Shown here: positions 7,868-16,844 of the stretch, one piece after another
Layout: each line of letters begins with the position of its first letter
Position numbering within the stretch: the first letter of the stretch is position 1
Assembly: GCF_013179575.1 (NCBI RefSeq)
Contig: NZ_JABMCQ010000009.1
Span: forward strand, 1 to 51,278
Length of the DNA: 51,278 nt
Source of the DNA: Sphingobacterium shayense
GTDB lineage: Bacteria; Bacteroidota; Bacteroidia; Sphingobacteriales; Sphingobacteriaceae
Direction: 5' to 3'
Translations under genes and position numbers: made by a program
Notes under the pieces: generated by a model
Databases searched by the model: none
What the model was told of the DNA's origin: nothing
The model's input: only the letters and a program-made list of their open reading frames with translations

Positions 7868-7885
7868 GTGTATAAAATACACTTA
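7865..7885. promoter_or_regulatory. 21-bp perfect palindrome between ferredoxin and NDH-2 genes
   Basis: TAAGTGTAT (7865-7873) and ATACACTTA (7877-7885) are perfect 9-base arms around AAA. It contains the ferredoxin stop codon and lies 7 bases before a -7 element (7893-7900), the usual place for an operator. There is no T-tract after it, so a terminator is less likely. Confidence 0.55.
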
Positions 7886-7892
7886 GATTTCG

Positions 7893-7900
7893 TAGTTTTG
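7893..7900 (+). promoter_or_regulatory. -7 promoter element of the NDH-2 gene
   Basis: TAGTTTTG is an exact TAnnTTTG. The region where a -33 would lie is occupied by the palindrome at 7865-7885 and has no TTG. The predicted leader is about 120 bases. A second, one-mismatch element GATATTTG lies at 7981-7988. Confidence 0.5.
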
Positions 7901-8022
7901 TATGTGGAAATCATTTTCGGATAAACCGGTGCTCCGCAGTTCTTTATAAAAAAATAACAAGCGAACAAACAAACGATTAGGATATTTGTAAAATTTTAAA
8001 AATTGAACAAAATTAGTATATC

Positions 8023-9324
8023 ATGTTATTAGATAGATCAGAAAGAAGTTTCCCACGAGTCATCATTATAGGCGGTGGTTTCGGAGGAGTTGAAGCAGCT
8101 CGGAAATTAAAGGATAAAGAAGTAGAAGTATTGCTGATAGATCGCAACAATTTCCACACATTCCAACCGTTAATGTACCAAGTCGCGACCGGGACGCTTG
8201 CCGCCGATGCTATCTCCTTCCCTATTCGCAAAATGTTTAAATCGCAAGTGAATTTTCATTTTAGAATGGCAGAAGTGTTAAATATAAATGAACAATCAAA
8301 AGTAGTTTTCACTTCGGTAGGCGAATATGACTACGATTATCTAATTATTGCAACGGGTGCAACTTCAAATTTTTTCGGGAATAAACAGGTAGAAAAATAT
8401 GCTCTGCCAATGAAAAGTATAAAGGAAGCGCTTGATATCCGTAGCTATGTGTTACAAAACCTAGAAGAGGCTGTACTACGCAAAAATACCATGGATAGGC
8501 AACGTTTTCTAAATTTTGTCGTAGTTGGCGGCGGACCGACAGGTGTCGAGCTCTCCGGCGCAATTGCAGAAATACAGTTGCACATGCTCAAAAAAGATTA
8601 CCCCGAACTTTCTACTCATGAGATGAATGTATACCTTGTTGAAGGAACAGGGAAAATTCTGGGTGCGTTATCGGAAAAATCCTCTCAAGATGCAACGCGC
8701 TATTTACAAGAACTTGGTGTAAAAGTAAAATTAAATACCCAAGTAACCGGATACGATGGAAATACTATAACGTTCTCCAATGGAGAAAGTATTGACACAA
8801 AAACCGTTATTTGGGGCGCTGGTGTAATGGGGCAATTTCCCGAAGGAATCCCTTCCGAGATCATCGAGCGGGGAAACCGAATTGCGACCGATGGACAATG
8901 CCGTGTCATCGGTATGCAAAACGTTTATGCGATCGGTGACGTATCGGCTATGATTACCGAACAAACCCCTAGAGGACTTCCAGGGGTTGCTCCTGTTGCA
9001 CAGCAGCAGGGATCGTTCGTAGCCGAGCATATCCTAAAATCAATAAATGGAGAAACTTCAACAGAGTTCAAATATTTTGATAAAGGATCTATGGCGACCG
9101 TAGGCCGTAATCGCGCAGTGGTGGATATGGGTAATTTCCATATGAAGGGATTTTTAGCTTGGTTAACGTGGATGTTTGTGCATTTAGTTTCTATCTTTGG
9201 TTTCAGGAACAAATTGGTGACGTTTATCAATTGGACCCTTAAATTCTTTACCAAAAATAGCGGCATCCGTTTAATAATAAATAAATATAACAGACCCGCC
9301 GTTGAAACTGCTAAAGACGTATAA
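8023..9324 (+). CDS. ndh: Type II NADH dehydrogenase (NDH-2)
   Basis: This 433-residue monotopic flavoprotein oxidises NADH and reduces menaquinone without pumping protons. Evidence: FAD-binding VIIIGGGFGGVEAAR (13-27), the NDH-2 hallmark NFHTFQPLMYQVATG (about 42-56), the NADH-binding VVVGGGPTGVELSGAIAE (about 167-184), the YAIGDVS FAD contact, and the quinone-site GVAPVAQQQG. The C-terminus has the hydrophobic and amphipathic segments (GFLAWLTWMFVHLVSIFGF) that hold NDH-2 to the inner face of the membrane. It follows the ferredoxin operon after 155 bases and has its own palindrome and -7 element. Length is normal. Confidence 0.93.
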   Translation: MLLDRSERSFPRVIIIGGGFGGVEAARKLKDKEVEVLLIDRNNFHTFQPLMYQVATGTLAADAISFPIRKMFKSQVNFHFRMAEVLNINEQSKVVFTSVGEYDYDYLIIATGATSNFFGNKQVEKYALPMKSIKEALDIRSYVLQNLEEAVLRKNTMDRQRFLNFVVVGGGPTGVELSGAIAEIQLHMLKKDYPELSTHEMNVYLVEGTGKILGALSEKSSQDATRYLQELGVKVKLNTQVTGYDGNTITFSNGESIDTKTVIWGAGVMGQFPEGIPSEIIERGNRIATDGQCRVIGMQNVYAIGDVSAMITEQTPRGLPGVAPVAQQQGSFVAEHILKSINGETSTEFKYFDKGSMATVGRNRAVVDMGNFHMKGFLAWLTWMFVHLVSIFGFRNKLVTFINWTLKFFTKNSGIRLIINKYNRPAVETAKDV

Positions 9325-9360
9325 AAAGAAGAATTAACAAGTTAATCGTAAAACTGTAAG

Positions 9361-11043
9361 ATGGATAATAAAGCAATAGCGAAAGTATTTAAATTTTGTG
9401 GTCAATTAATGGAATTGTATAACGAAAATACGTTCAGATCAAAAAATATGGCAACGGCATCTTATAGAATCGATAAACTACCATTTTCAGCTGCTGAATC
9501 TACCGCGGAGCAGCTAAGTGAGTATCCTGGTATAGGAAAAAGCACAGCAGAAAAAATCATAAAGCTGATCCAAACAGGTTCTTTTGATGATTTAGATAAA
9601 TACATATCTAAAACTCCAAAAGGCATCTTAGATATGCTCTCCATAAAAGGGCTGGGGCCCAAAAAGGTACAAGTAATCTGGAAGGACCTTGAAATAGAGA
9701 CCGTCGGAGAACTACTTTATGCTTGTAACGAAAATAGACTTGTTCAAGCGAAAGGGTTCGGCCTAAAAACACAGGAGGAAATCCGCAAAGCAATTGAATT
9801 TTCAAATGCAAATCAGGGATTATTCCTGTATGCAAAAGTTGAAAAGCAAGCGATGACAATGCGAGACTATCTCTTAACAAATTTTCCGGAGGCACGAGTA
9901 GACTTTACAGGTGAATTTCGCCGCAAATGCGAGATAATTTCTGTGATCGAGCTTTTAACTTCCGCTCCGCCGGAACAACTAATTAACGTATTAAAAAGCA
10001 ACGTCACAAACTATACTGTATTGCAAACGAGTAACGAAGTTATTATTTTAAGTGACCAGCAAGGCCTAAAATATGCGATTAAATACAGCCCAATTGAGCG
10101 ATTTGGGATTAACCTATTCGAGACTACCGGAAGCACTGCACATCTTGAGAAAATTAAATTACTTGATAAAGAAATTTTACCCTTAAGTACAGAAGTGGAT
10201 ATTTACCACGCCTTAGGATTAGAATATATTGAACCCGAACTCAGAGAGGGACTCCAAGAAATAAAATGGGCGTCGGAAAAGAGGCTTCCAAAACTTATCA
10301 CCTTTGCAGACTTAAAGGGCACGCTACACAATCACTCGAGCTATAGTGATGGTGTCCACACTTTAGAACAAATGGCTCTTTATTGCAAGGAAAATTTGGG
10401 GCTGGAATATTTTGGAATCTGTGACCACTCGAGAACAGCGGTATATGCTCAGGGGCTCTCTGTCGATCGCGTACGAGAGCAATGGGAAGAAATCGAGAAG
10501 CTCAATCAAAAGCTAACCCCTTTTAAAATATTCAAAGGGATAGAGTCCGATATTTTGGCGGATGGGTCATTGGATTATGACGATGCCATCCTATCTCAGT
10601 TTGACTTCGTGGTAGCTTCCATACATAGTAATTTTCGAATGGATGAACAAAAAGCTACTCAACGATTAATCACCGCTATCGAGAACCCTTATACCACAAT
10701 TCTAGGACATCCAACGGGACGCCTACTACTCTCGCGTGCGGGTTACCCTATTGATTATAAAAAGGTAATCGAGGCCTGTGCGATAAATAAAGTGGTAATT
10801 GAGATTAACGCCAATCCACTTCGTTTAGATTTAGATTGGCGTTGGCATCAATATGCCCTTGAAAAAGGCGTATTATTATCCGTTAATCCAGACGCCCATC
10901 GCACGGAAGGACTCTTAGACATGGAACACGGCATTCACGTAGCGCGTAAAGGTGGACTGTCGGTAGAAAAATGCTTAAACGCATTCTCTCTGCAACAAAT
11001 AGAGTTATTCTTTAACAAAAGAAAAACTGAAAAACAAGTTTAA
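9361..11043 (+). CDS. PolX-like protein: PHP nuclease with degenerate polymerase domain
   Basis: This 560-residue protein has the PolX architecture: helix-hairpin-helix motifs (YPGIGKSTAEKI 55-66, IKGLGPKKVQ 95-104, KGFGLKTQEEI 131-141), an X-family polymerase palm, and a C-terminal PHP domain. The PHP metal ligands all appear intact: HNHSSYSDG (323-331), CDHS (354-357), GIESD (393-397), IHSNF (421-425), LGHPTG (448-453) and PDAHRTE (510-516). The polymerase site does not: where active PolX has GSxRR...GDxD, this reads GEFRRKCEIISVIE (184-197), replacing the two aspartates with Val195 and Glu197, and the third (DLRVV) aligns with YAIKYS (238-243). I infer a 3'-5' exonuclease/AP-processing role without synthesis. 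The start is 36 bases after the NDH-2 stop. Confidence 0.88.
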   Translation: MDNKAIAKVFKFCGQLMELYNENTFRSKNMATASYRIDKLPFSAAESTAEQLSEYPGIGKSTAEKIIKLIQTGSFDDLDKYISKTPKGILDMLSIKGLGPKKVQVIWKDLEIETVGELLYACNENRLVQAKGFGLKTQEEIRKAIEFSNANQGLFLYAKVEKQAMTMRDYLLTNFPEARVDFTGEFRRKCEIISVIELLTSAPPEQLINVLKSNVTNYTVLQTSNEVIILSDQQGLKYAIKYSPIERFGINLFETTGSTAHLEKIKLLDKEILPLSTEVDIYHALGLEYIEPELREGLQEIKWASEKRLPKLITFADLKGTLHNHSSYSDGVHTLEQMALYCKENLGLEYFGICDHSRTAVYAQGLSVDRVREQWEEIEKLNQKLTPFKIFKGIESDILADGSLDYDDAILSQFDFVVASIHSNFRMDEQKATQRLITAIENPYTTILGHPTGRLLLSRAGYPIDYKKVIEACAINKVVIEINANPLRLDLDWRWHQYALEKGVLLSVNPDAHRTEGLLDMEHGIHVARKGGLSVEKCLNAFSLQQIELFFNKRKTEKQV

Positions 11044-11059
11044 CGTCGATATCAGTAAA

Positions 11060-13717
11060 TTACCAGCCCAGCCAGTAATTTAATTTCACCATAAATGTAT
11101 TAGTGGGAGCGACGCGCCATAGGTCATCAAAGTTATTCGTCCAACCAGGTTGATATATTGGCAATTGACCTGATCGATTATGTTCCCACACTAAATAAAT
11201 CGTTGATCCAGGCTTATATTCCCAACGAGCAACCAAATTGGATCGAAATTCGTTAAAACTAAAATTAGGGTCTTTAAATTGTACCTTCTGTCCGCCCTCA
11301 CCAATAGTATATTGGCCGTCGGAATAACTAATTTGTTCCGCAGAAAACAATTTAAAACGATCGTTATAATTTTTCGAAAGTGTGTTATCGGCCCACTTAA
11401 ATTGATCATAGCTAGCTGTTGAGGTAAAGGGAGAGCCATAATATTGAATTGAAAAATCAGGTGTTATATTCCCTTGTAAACGAAATGTTAAGCCATAAGT
11501 TTCTTGTTTCATCCTACCCATCACATAGGACTCTTCCTCCGGGTTAATTAAAGGAATTTCCATCGCCCCTACATATTGTAGATTATCCTTATTCCACGCA
11601 TAATTAAATTGACTAACTAGATGGATATGATTTCCTATACGGAAGGTCATGGACGGTCTAATTTCATTGTATCTCGTTTTTCCATCCACAAAATGCTTTC
11701 CATCGTATTCGACCTTAAAGATAACACGTTGCGCTCGATCAGAGCCAATTGAAATATTCGTAGTAAAATTAGAATTATAACGAAGATCTGGTCCTCCTCG
11801 GAGCATTCTACTATCAACGGTATTCCAGCTGAAAGTTTCTTTCACGTCCATCTCTACACGTTTTCGAATACTTAGACTGCGCCAACGTACAGCAACGTTG
11901 TTGTCCATCATCTTTCCTCCATAACTCCAGACATTCCGCTGCGTAAGATTTATCCCTGCAAAACGAAAAGGACCCCATGGATCAGTCTTTCGAAACGCAA
12001 GCTCAGATTCGTTAAGTTTATAATCCGTTTGCTTCAAGTATCCAACGTCATTAACGTCAAACCCAGGTGAAGACCAACTAAACGTTTCTGAATAGTTCCA
12101 CTGCGCGTTTCCCTTTTTACCCGCCTTAAAATAGCCTCCGGTTCCAGATAACGCTCTCCCATCAGGATCCATCTCCAGATAATCACGTCCAGATTTACGT
12201 TGGTAAAAATGCGTCGCATTTCGTTTGGTGTTCATTATAGCATCCGTTGAACCCGCAAGCGAACTATACATTGCCTTAGTTTCGATATAATAGAGACGCT
12301 TAGAAAAATATTGCGTAAAATCTACTCCCGCCGCAAACGCGTCTTTAACTAGGTATTCTTCAAGATGCTTATCATCCAATCGTCGATTCACCGAAGTAAA
12401 CATCCCACCTAATAAAGTATTTCCCTCCCAATTCTTTTGAACACGCGCCACCGTGTAATTGGTTAACGGTTCATTGACTATCCTATCTTCCTCGCCGCTT
12501 CTAGTCACGTATGCGGAAGAGCGGGCAGTAATACTTTCAAGCAAACCTATTGTCAGCCCCTTTTTATTGGTTCCCGTCAATTTCATCGCACCAATTATCG
12601 GCACAAAATCTGGCGTACTCACAAAACTATTTTGATTATCAATTTGAGAAACCTGGTATTTAGGCCTCGCTCCAATCCGGCGAGAATAGAACATCATACC
12701 ACCCTCATTATTATCGAACTCCAGAATGTGCTTACCCTCTAGAAAAAAAGGTCTCTTTTCATCATAGAAAACTTCATAAGCCGTCAAATTCATGACTGAG
12801 GGATCTAATTCAACCTGTCCGTAATCGGGATTTATCGAAAGATCTAACGTATAATCGTTTACTGCTACTTTTGCATCTACTCCTCCGTTCAACTTCCAGC
12901 GACTCCCATTCTGGTAAGGGCTGTTAGGAATACTCGGTTCACGGATTAATTTACTCATAACGTAAGGCAATACTTCAATTCCTTTTGGTTTAGGAAGATC
13001 ATGCATTCCGTGCATCTCACCGAAAGAAAATACATGACCATTATTCTTTATAGGGATCAAACTCCAGTTTTGAACCTCATTGTTTCTACGTATAATTCGG
13101 CGAATATGTAACCCCCAAATGCCATCCTCATTAATCTGATTATATCGTATCTGGTTAAAAGGAATCCGAAGTTCTGCCGTCCAGCTTGAATCCTCCATAT
13201 TTTTGAAGGTTTTCCCTTCCCAAACCGCATTCCAACTCAAATTTACAGATAGCTTGTCGGTTACAGTAAGATCCGTTTTATTACCTCCTAAATTTAAATT
13301 AAATTCTACTGCAGCTCGGTAGTCGTGATACGGATCGAAGGCTATACTAATAAGGTCTCCATTACTGTTGTCATCTCGATTTCCTATAAAAGCGTTCATT
13401 TTTTCTGGATGAATGTCTTTACAATAAATCCCTATGTAAATATACTTATCATCGTAGAATATTTTACCTCTTGTCCAAGAGTCCGTATGTGCCCTTTCAA
13501 AAGGAATAACTTGTGAAAATTTTTCTGACCACACTCCTTGATTTATCCAGACAGAATCATCAAGTCGCCCATCAATCCTCGGCGGATTATCGACTATTTT
13601 AGTTGCGCTGTAAGCGCGCTTATAAGCTTGATCAAAAGAGACGACAGGACTTCGTTCATCTTGTCCATAAACCGAAATAGAACACAGCAGTAATAAAAAA
13701 ATCTTAAAAAACTTCAT
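11060..13717 (-). CDS. DUF5916 outer-membrane protein with CBM9-like N-domain
   Basis: This 885-residue protein starts with a Sec signal peptide (MKFFKIFLLLLCSISVYG, cleaved before QDER). Next comes a carbohydrate-binding-module-9-like domain (about 35-245: PPRIDGRLDDSVW, KIFYDDKYIYIGIYCKD, WTAELRIPFNQIRY), then the DUF5916 region with ELDPSVMNLTAYEVFYDEK (in two parts: ELDPSVMNLTAY, EVFYDEKRPFFLEG) and a long barrel-like C-terminus rich in alternating aromatic strands. Its role is unknown; the family is common in Bacteroidota and predicted to sit in the outer membrane. It is monocistronic: it converges on the PolX-like gene with a 16-base gap and is divergent from the Gfo/Idh gene. A good promoter lies at 13761-13791. 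Confidence 0.88.
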   Translation of the reverse strand: MKFFKIFLLLLCSISVYGQDERSPVVSFDQAYKRAYSATKIVDNPPRIDGRLDDSVWINQGVWSEKFSQVIPFERAHTDSWTRGKIFYDDKYIYIGIYCKDIHPEKMNAFIGNRDDNSNGDLISIAFDPYHDYRAAVEFNLNLGGNKTDLTVTDKLSVNLSWNAVWEGKTFKNMEDSSWTAELRIPFNQIRYNQINEDGIWGLHIRRIIRRNNEVQNWSLIPIKNNGHVFSFGEMHGMHDLPKPKGIEVLPYVMSKLIREPSIPNSPYQNGSRWKLNGGVDAKVAVNDYTLDLSINPDYGQVELDPSVMNLTAYEVFYDEKRPFFLEGKHILEFDNNEGGMMFYSRRIGARPKYQVSQIDNQNSFVSTPDFVPIIGAMKLTGTNKKGLTIGLLESITARSSAYVTRSGEEDRIVNEPLTNYTVARVQKNWEGNTLLGGMFTSVNRRLDDKHLEEYLVKDAFAAGVDFTQYFSKRLYYIETKAMYSSLAGSTDAIMNTKRNATHFYQRKSGRDYLEMDPDGRALSGTGGYFKAGKKGNAQWNYSETFSWSSPGFDVNDVGYLKQTDYKLNESELAFRKTDPWGPFRFAGINLTQRNVWSYGGKMMDNNVAVRWRSLSIRKRVEMDVKETFSWNTVDSRMLRGGPDLRYNSNFTTNISIGSDRAQRVIFKVEYDGKHFVDGKTRYNEIRPSMTFRIGNHIHLVSQFNYAWNKDNLQYVGAMEIPLINPEEESYVMGRMKQETYGLTFRLQGNITPDFSIQYYGSPFTSTASYDQFKWADNTLSKNYNDRFKLFSAEQISYSDGQYTIGEGGQKVQFKDPNFSFNEFRSNLVARWEYKPGSTIYLVWEHNRSGQLPIYQPGWTNNFDDLWRVAPTNTFMVKLNYWLGW

Positions 13718-13760
13718 CGGCTTAGGGTGAGAAAAAGTTGTGAATGAGTTTAGTGAAGCT

Positions 13761-13791
13761 CAAATGTATCGAATAAATGTGGTTTGTTCAA
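13761..13791 (-). promoter_or_regulatory. Promoter of the DUF5916 gene
   Basis: The minus strand has TTG (13791-13789), a 20-base spacer and TACATTTG (13768-13761), an exact TAnnTTTG. The predicted leader is about 40 bases. Confidence 0.65.
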
Positions 13792-13897
13792 CATTTGCTT
13801 ACTTAAAATTCGATGTACCAAGTATACGTTCTCAAGTTTGAAAGATTTTTCTTATATTGAATTATCAAAATTATAAACGCTAACTGTCCACATAAGT

Positions 13898-15256
13898 ATG
13901 GAAGATACATCCCTAAATCGACGACATTTTTTAATTGGGACGGGTGCCCTTTTATCATTATCGGTTTTGCAAAGTAGTGGTCTATCGATGCACGCTATAA
14001 CCCATAAAAAAGTCGCATTAATTGGTACAGGCTGGTACGGGAAAAGTGACCTGTTTCGCTTGCTCCAAGTCAGTAATGTTGAAGTTGTCGCGGTATGCGA
14101 TGTTGACAAAAAACGCCTTGACGAGGCTGCTATTTTGATTTCTCGGCGACAAGTTTCTAAAAAGGTTCCAAAAAAGTATGGCGACTATCGAGAGCTATTA
14201 GCAAACCACAAACTTGATCTTGTTCTGATTGGCACACCAGATCATTGGCATGCTTTACAGGCGATAGCAGCCATAGAAGCGGGGGCAAACGTGTATTTAC
14301 AAAAACCCATCAGTGTCGACGTACTTGAGGGTGAAGCGATCGTTGCGACAGCAAGAAAACACAACAAAAAAGTGCAGGTTGGCACCCAACGCCGTAGCAC
14401 ACCCCATATGATTGACGCCAACGAAAATATAGTTAAAAAGGGGTTACTTGGAAAGATTTCACACGTGGAGATGTGTTGCTACTTTCATATGAAAAGTAAT
14501 GCCAATCCCCCCGAACAACCGATACCAGATTTTTTAGATTACGATATGTGGACCGGGCCGGCGCCCCTCCGCCCTTACGACGGAATACCTCATGGGAGTT
14601 GGTGGCGAGCTTTTATGGAATATGGCAACGGAATACCGGGGGATATGTGTGTACATATGTTCGACACAGTACGATGGATGTTAAACTTACAATGGCCCAA
14701 AAAGATTTCTGCCACTGGAGGGACATATGTACAAAAAGAAGCGAAATCAAATATTGCCGACACGCAAACTGCCGTGTTCGAATATGAAGAACTAAACTGC
14801 ATCTGGACGCACCGTACTTGGGGCACACCCAGCGACCCCGAATTCCCATGGGCGTTTATAATATACGGTGACAAGGGAACATTAAAAGGCAGTACGATGA
14901 AATATGAATTCACCCCAACCAAGGGGGAACCCATCATCAAAAATGTGGTGTACGAAAAGGAGCAATTTCCCGAGGATTTAACAGAACCGCGAATCGAACT
15001 AAATGCTGCGCCGGCAACCCGTAAACATATGCTAGATCTCTTAAGTGCCATTGAAAAGGATCAACTACCGGTCGCCGACGTATTAGAGGGCCATATATCG
15101 ACCGCGTGTTGCATCTTAGCAAATATTTCCATGGAGCTGAACCGGCCTATAAAATATGACCCCGTTAACAAGATATGCATAGATGACAAAGAAGCTACTT
15201 CGAAATTGAAACGAGAATACAGAGGTCCGTGGAAACATCCTTGGCAAGCCAGTTAA
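13898..15256 (+). CDS. Exported Gfo/Idh/MocA-family oxidoreductase
   Basis: This 452-residue protein has a twin-arginine-type leader (NRRHFLIGTGALLSLSVL, 7-24), so it is probably exported folded with its cofactor. The Rossmann nucleotide motif is GTGWYG (43-48), and the family signature is GTPDHWHALQAIAAIEAGA (112-130) followed by the catalytic-lysine motif QKP (135-137; EKP is usual, the lysine is kept). WGPAP-type family blocks appear as DYDMWTGPAPLRPYDG, and the C-terminal part contains the Bacteroidota subfamily feature R..LDLLSAIEKDQLP. The substrate is unknown, likely a sugar or sugar acid. It stands alone between divergent DUF5916 and a shared terminator with the M48 peptidase gene. 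Confidence 0.9.
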   Translation: MEDTSLNRRHFLIGTGALLSLSVLQSSGLSMHAITHKKVALIGTGWYGKSDLFRLLQVSNVEVVAVCDVDKKRLDEAAILISRRQVSKKVPKKYGDYRELLANHKLDLVLIGTPDHWHALQAIAAIEAGANVYLQKPISVDVLEGEAIVATARKHNKKVQVGTQRRSTPHMIDANENIVKKGLLGKISHVEMCCYFHMKSNANPPEQPIPDFLDYDMWTGPAPLRPYDGIPHGSWWRAFMEYGNGIPGDMCVHMFDTVRWMLNLQWPKKISATGGTYVQKEAKSNIADTQTAVFEYEELNCIWTHRTWGTPSDPEFPWAFIIYGDKGTLKGSTMKYEFTPTKGEPIIKNVVYEKEQFPEDLTEPRIELNAAPATRKHMLDLLSAIEKDQLPVADVLEGHISTACCILANISMELNRPIKYDPVNKICIDDKEATSKLKREYRGPWKHPWQAS

Positions 15257-15258
15257 AA

Positions 15259-15293
15259 AAAAGTCAGCACTTCGTTTCGAAATGCTGACTTTT
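15259..15293. terminator. Bidirectional intrinsic terminator
   Basis: AAAAGTCAGCA (15259-15269) pairs with TGCTGACTTTT (15283-15293), and after one mismatch TTCG pairs with CGAA around a TTT loop. It serves the Gfo/Idh gene (plus) and, with eight Ts on the minus strand, the M48 peptidase gene. Confidence 0.9.
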
Positions 15294-15322
15294 CAACAAT
15301 TGATGGTCCCTTTAAAATACTG

Positions 15323-16126
15323 TTATTTTTTGTAATACTCCTTTGCCTTAGGAATCAGTTTTTGAATATTACTAATCCGTCTAGCATCGCTTGGGTGAGT
15401 ACTTAAAAACTCAGGAGTTGAACTTGCTGCTTTTGCTGACGCCATCCGTTCCCAAAATGACACAGCTGTTTCCGGGTTGTATCCTGCCATTGCCATAAAA
15501 ATTAAACCTAATTGATCGGCTTCAGATTCATTACTTCGTGAATATTTTAATAAAGCCAACTGTCCGCCAATGCCGTATGCATTATTAACTAAAGTTTGCA
15601 TTACAGAACTCTTCCCAGAAGTTGCTACGCCGAGTACTTGCGCGCCAACTTGCATTGCGTATTGGTTTGACATCTGCTCCATGGAGTGGCGTGCAATAGC
15701 GTGTGCAATCTCATGCCCCATAACGGTCGCTAAGCCCGCCTCATTAGCCGTGAACGGCAATATACCTGTATACACTGCCACTTTCCCTCCAGGCATACAC
15801 CACGCATTTACATCCGAACTTTGAACCAAGTTAAACTCCCAATTGAAATTATATTGTTCAGCTAATCCCTCTGATGCCAAGTATGTGTTTACTGCCTTTG
15901 CAATTTTACTTCCAACATTTTTAACCAAGGTAGCATTCGATGTTCCTGTCACCACTTTCGTATCGGAAGAGGTTAAAAACTCTTTATAAGCTGCCGCCGC
16001 TTGCTCTTGAATTTGATCGTCGCTAACCAACGATAACTGTTTACGACCAGATAACGGAACAGTCGAACAGGACGCTAGTGCAATAGCCAAAGTAGCCATA
16101 CACGTATATCTAAATATCTTTTTCAT
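15323..16126 (-). CDS. M48-family metallopeptidase, lipoprotein
   Basis: This 267-residue zinc peptidase resembles E. coli LoiP/YcaL and the catalytic part of BepA. It has a lipoprotein signal with lipobox LASC (Cys20). The zinc motif is HEIAH (138-142) in GHEIAHAIARHSMEQM, with the third ligand in NESEADQLGL (about 205-214), and the downstream FLSTHPSDARRI block is typical. It is probably anchored in the outer membrane facing the periplasm, where it would degrade misfolded envelope proteins. It lies 49 bases after plsY on the same strand, probably at the end of a nadC-plsY-M48 run, and ends at the bidirectional terminator. Confidence 0.93.
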   Translation of the reverse strand: MKKIFRYTCMATLAIALASCSTVPLSGRKQLSLVSDDQIQEQAAAAYKEFLTSSDTKVVTGTSNATLVKNVGSKIAKAVNTYLASEGLAEQYNFNWEFNLVQSSDVNAWCMPGGKVAVYTGILPFTANEAGLATVMGHEIAHAIARHSMEQMSNQYAMQVGAQVLGVATSGKSSVMQTLVNNAYGIGGQLALLKYSRSNESEADQLGLIFMAMAGYNPETAVSFWERMASAKAASSTPEFLSTHPSDARRISNIQKLIPKAKEYYKK

Positions 16127-16175
16127 AATAAGTCTTTTTTAATTACTACGCAAAACCTATGCCTAAATTCGTGGT

Positions 16176-16817
16176 CTATTTTTTCTTAAACAAATAAATT
16201 TTAGATTCATGTCCTTTTAGTAATCGTTCGATATTTTTTTGATGTGTTACCAAAATTAATGCGCATATCGCTACACCGTAAAGGAGAACAGCTGGAACCG
16301 ATGTATGAAAAATAAAAGCAATACTAAATGGAAACGTAAATCCCGCTAATATTGAACTTAAAGACACGAAATGGGTGATGATGAGGGTCAATAGAAAAAC
16401 TGTTACACAACATAACGCTGCCTCAGGATGGATTGCAACCACCATCCCAAAAAGTGTTGCTACTCCTTTTCCTCCTCTAAAACCTGCAAAAACCGGAAAT
16501 AAATGCCCGAGAACAGCAATTACTCCAAGCGCAAGTTGAAAATTCACAAATTGAACAGAATGAGGGACACCAACTAAAGTTGAACCCAATAGATAGGGTA
16601 AGTTCGTTGCCGTCCAGCCTTTTAATATGTCCACAAACATGACGATGATGCCTGCTTTTTTACCTAACACCCTAAAAGTGTTCGTCGCCCCCGCATTTCC
16701 ACTACCATATTCGCGTACATCGACCCCATAAAAAGCGCCGCCAAACCATACGGCAGACGGAATAGAACCAAAAAGATACGCTAATATGACTATCCCTACT
16801 AAATAAATTGAAATCAT
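16176..16817 (-). CDS. plsY: Acyl-phosphate:glycerol-3-phosphate acyltransferase PlsY
   Basis: This 213-residue integral inner-membrane enzyme transfers an acyl group from acyl phosphate to glycerol 3-phosphate, the first step of phospholipid synthesis. The three conserved cytoplasmic loops are visible: GSIPSAVWFG (17-26), the glycine-rich phosphate loop GSGNAGATNTFRVLGKK (38-54), and GFRGGKGVAT (about 112-121). Hydrophobic segments account for the rest, about five membrane helices. It starts 27 bases after the nadC stop, so co-transcription is likely although the pathways differ. Confidence 0.95.
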   Translation of the reverse strand: MISIYLVGIVILAYLFGSIPSAVWFGGAFYGVDVREYGSGNAGATNTFRVLGKKAGIIVMFVDILKGWTATNLPYLLGSTLVGVPHSVQFVNFQLALGVIAVLGHLFPVFAGFRGGKGVATLFGMVVAIHPEAALCCVTVFLLTLIITHFVSLSSILAGFTFPFSIAFIFHTSVPAVLLYGVAICALILVTHQKNIERLLKGHESKIYLFKKK

Positions 16818-16844
16818 ATATTAATTTAAGCCACTTAAATATAA

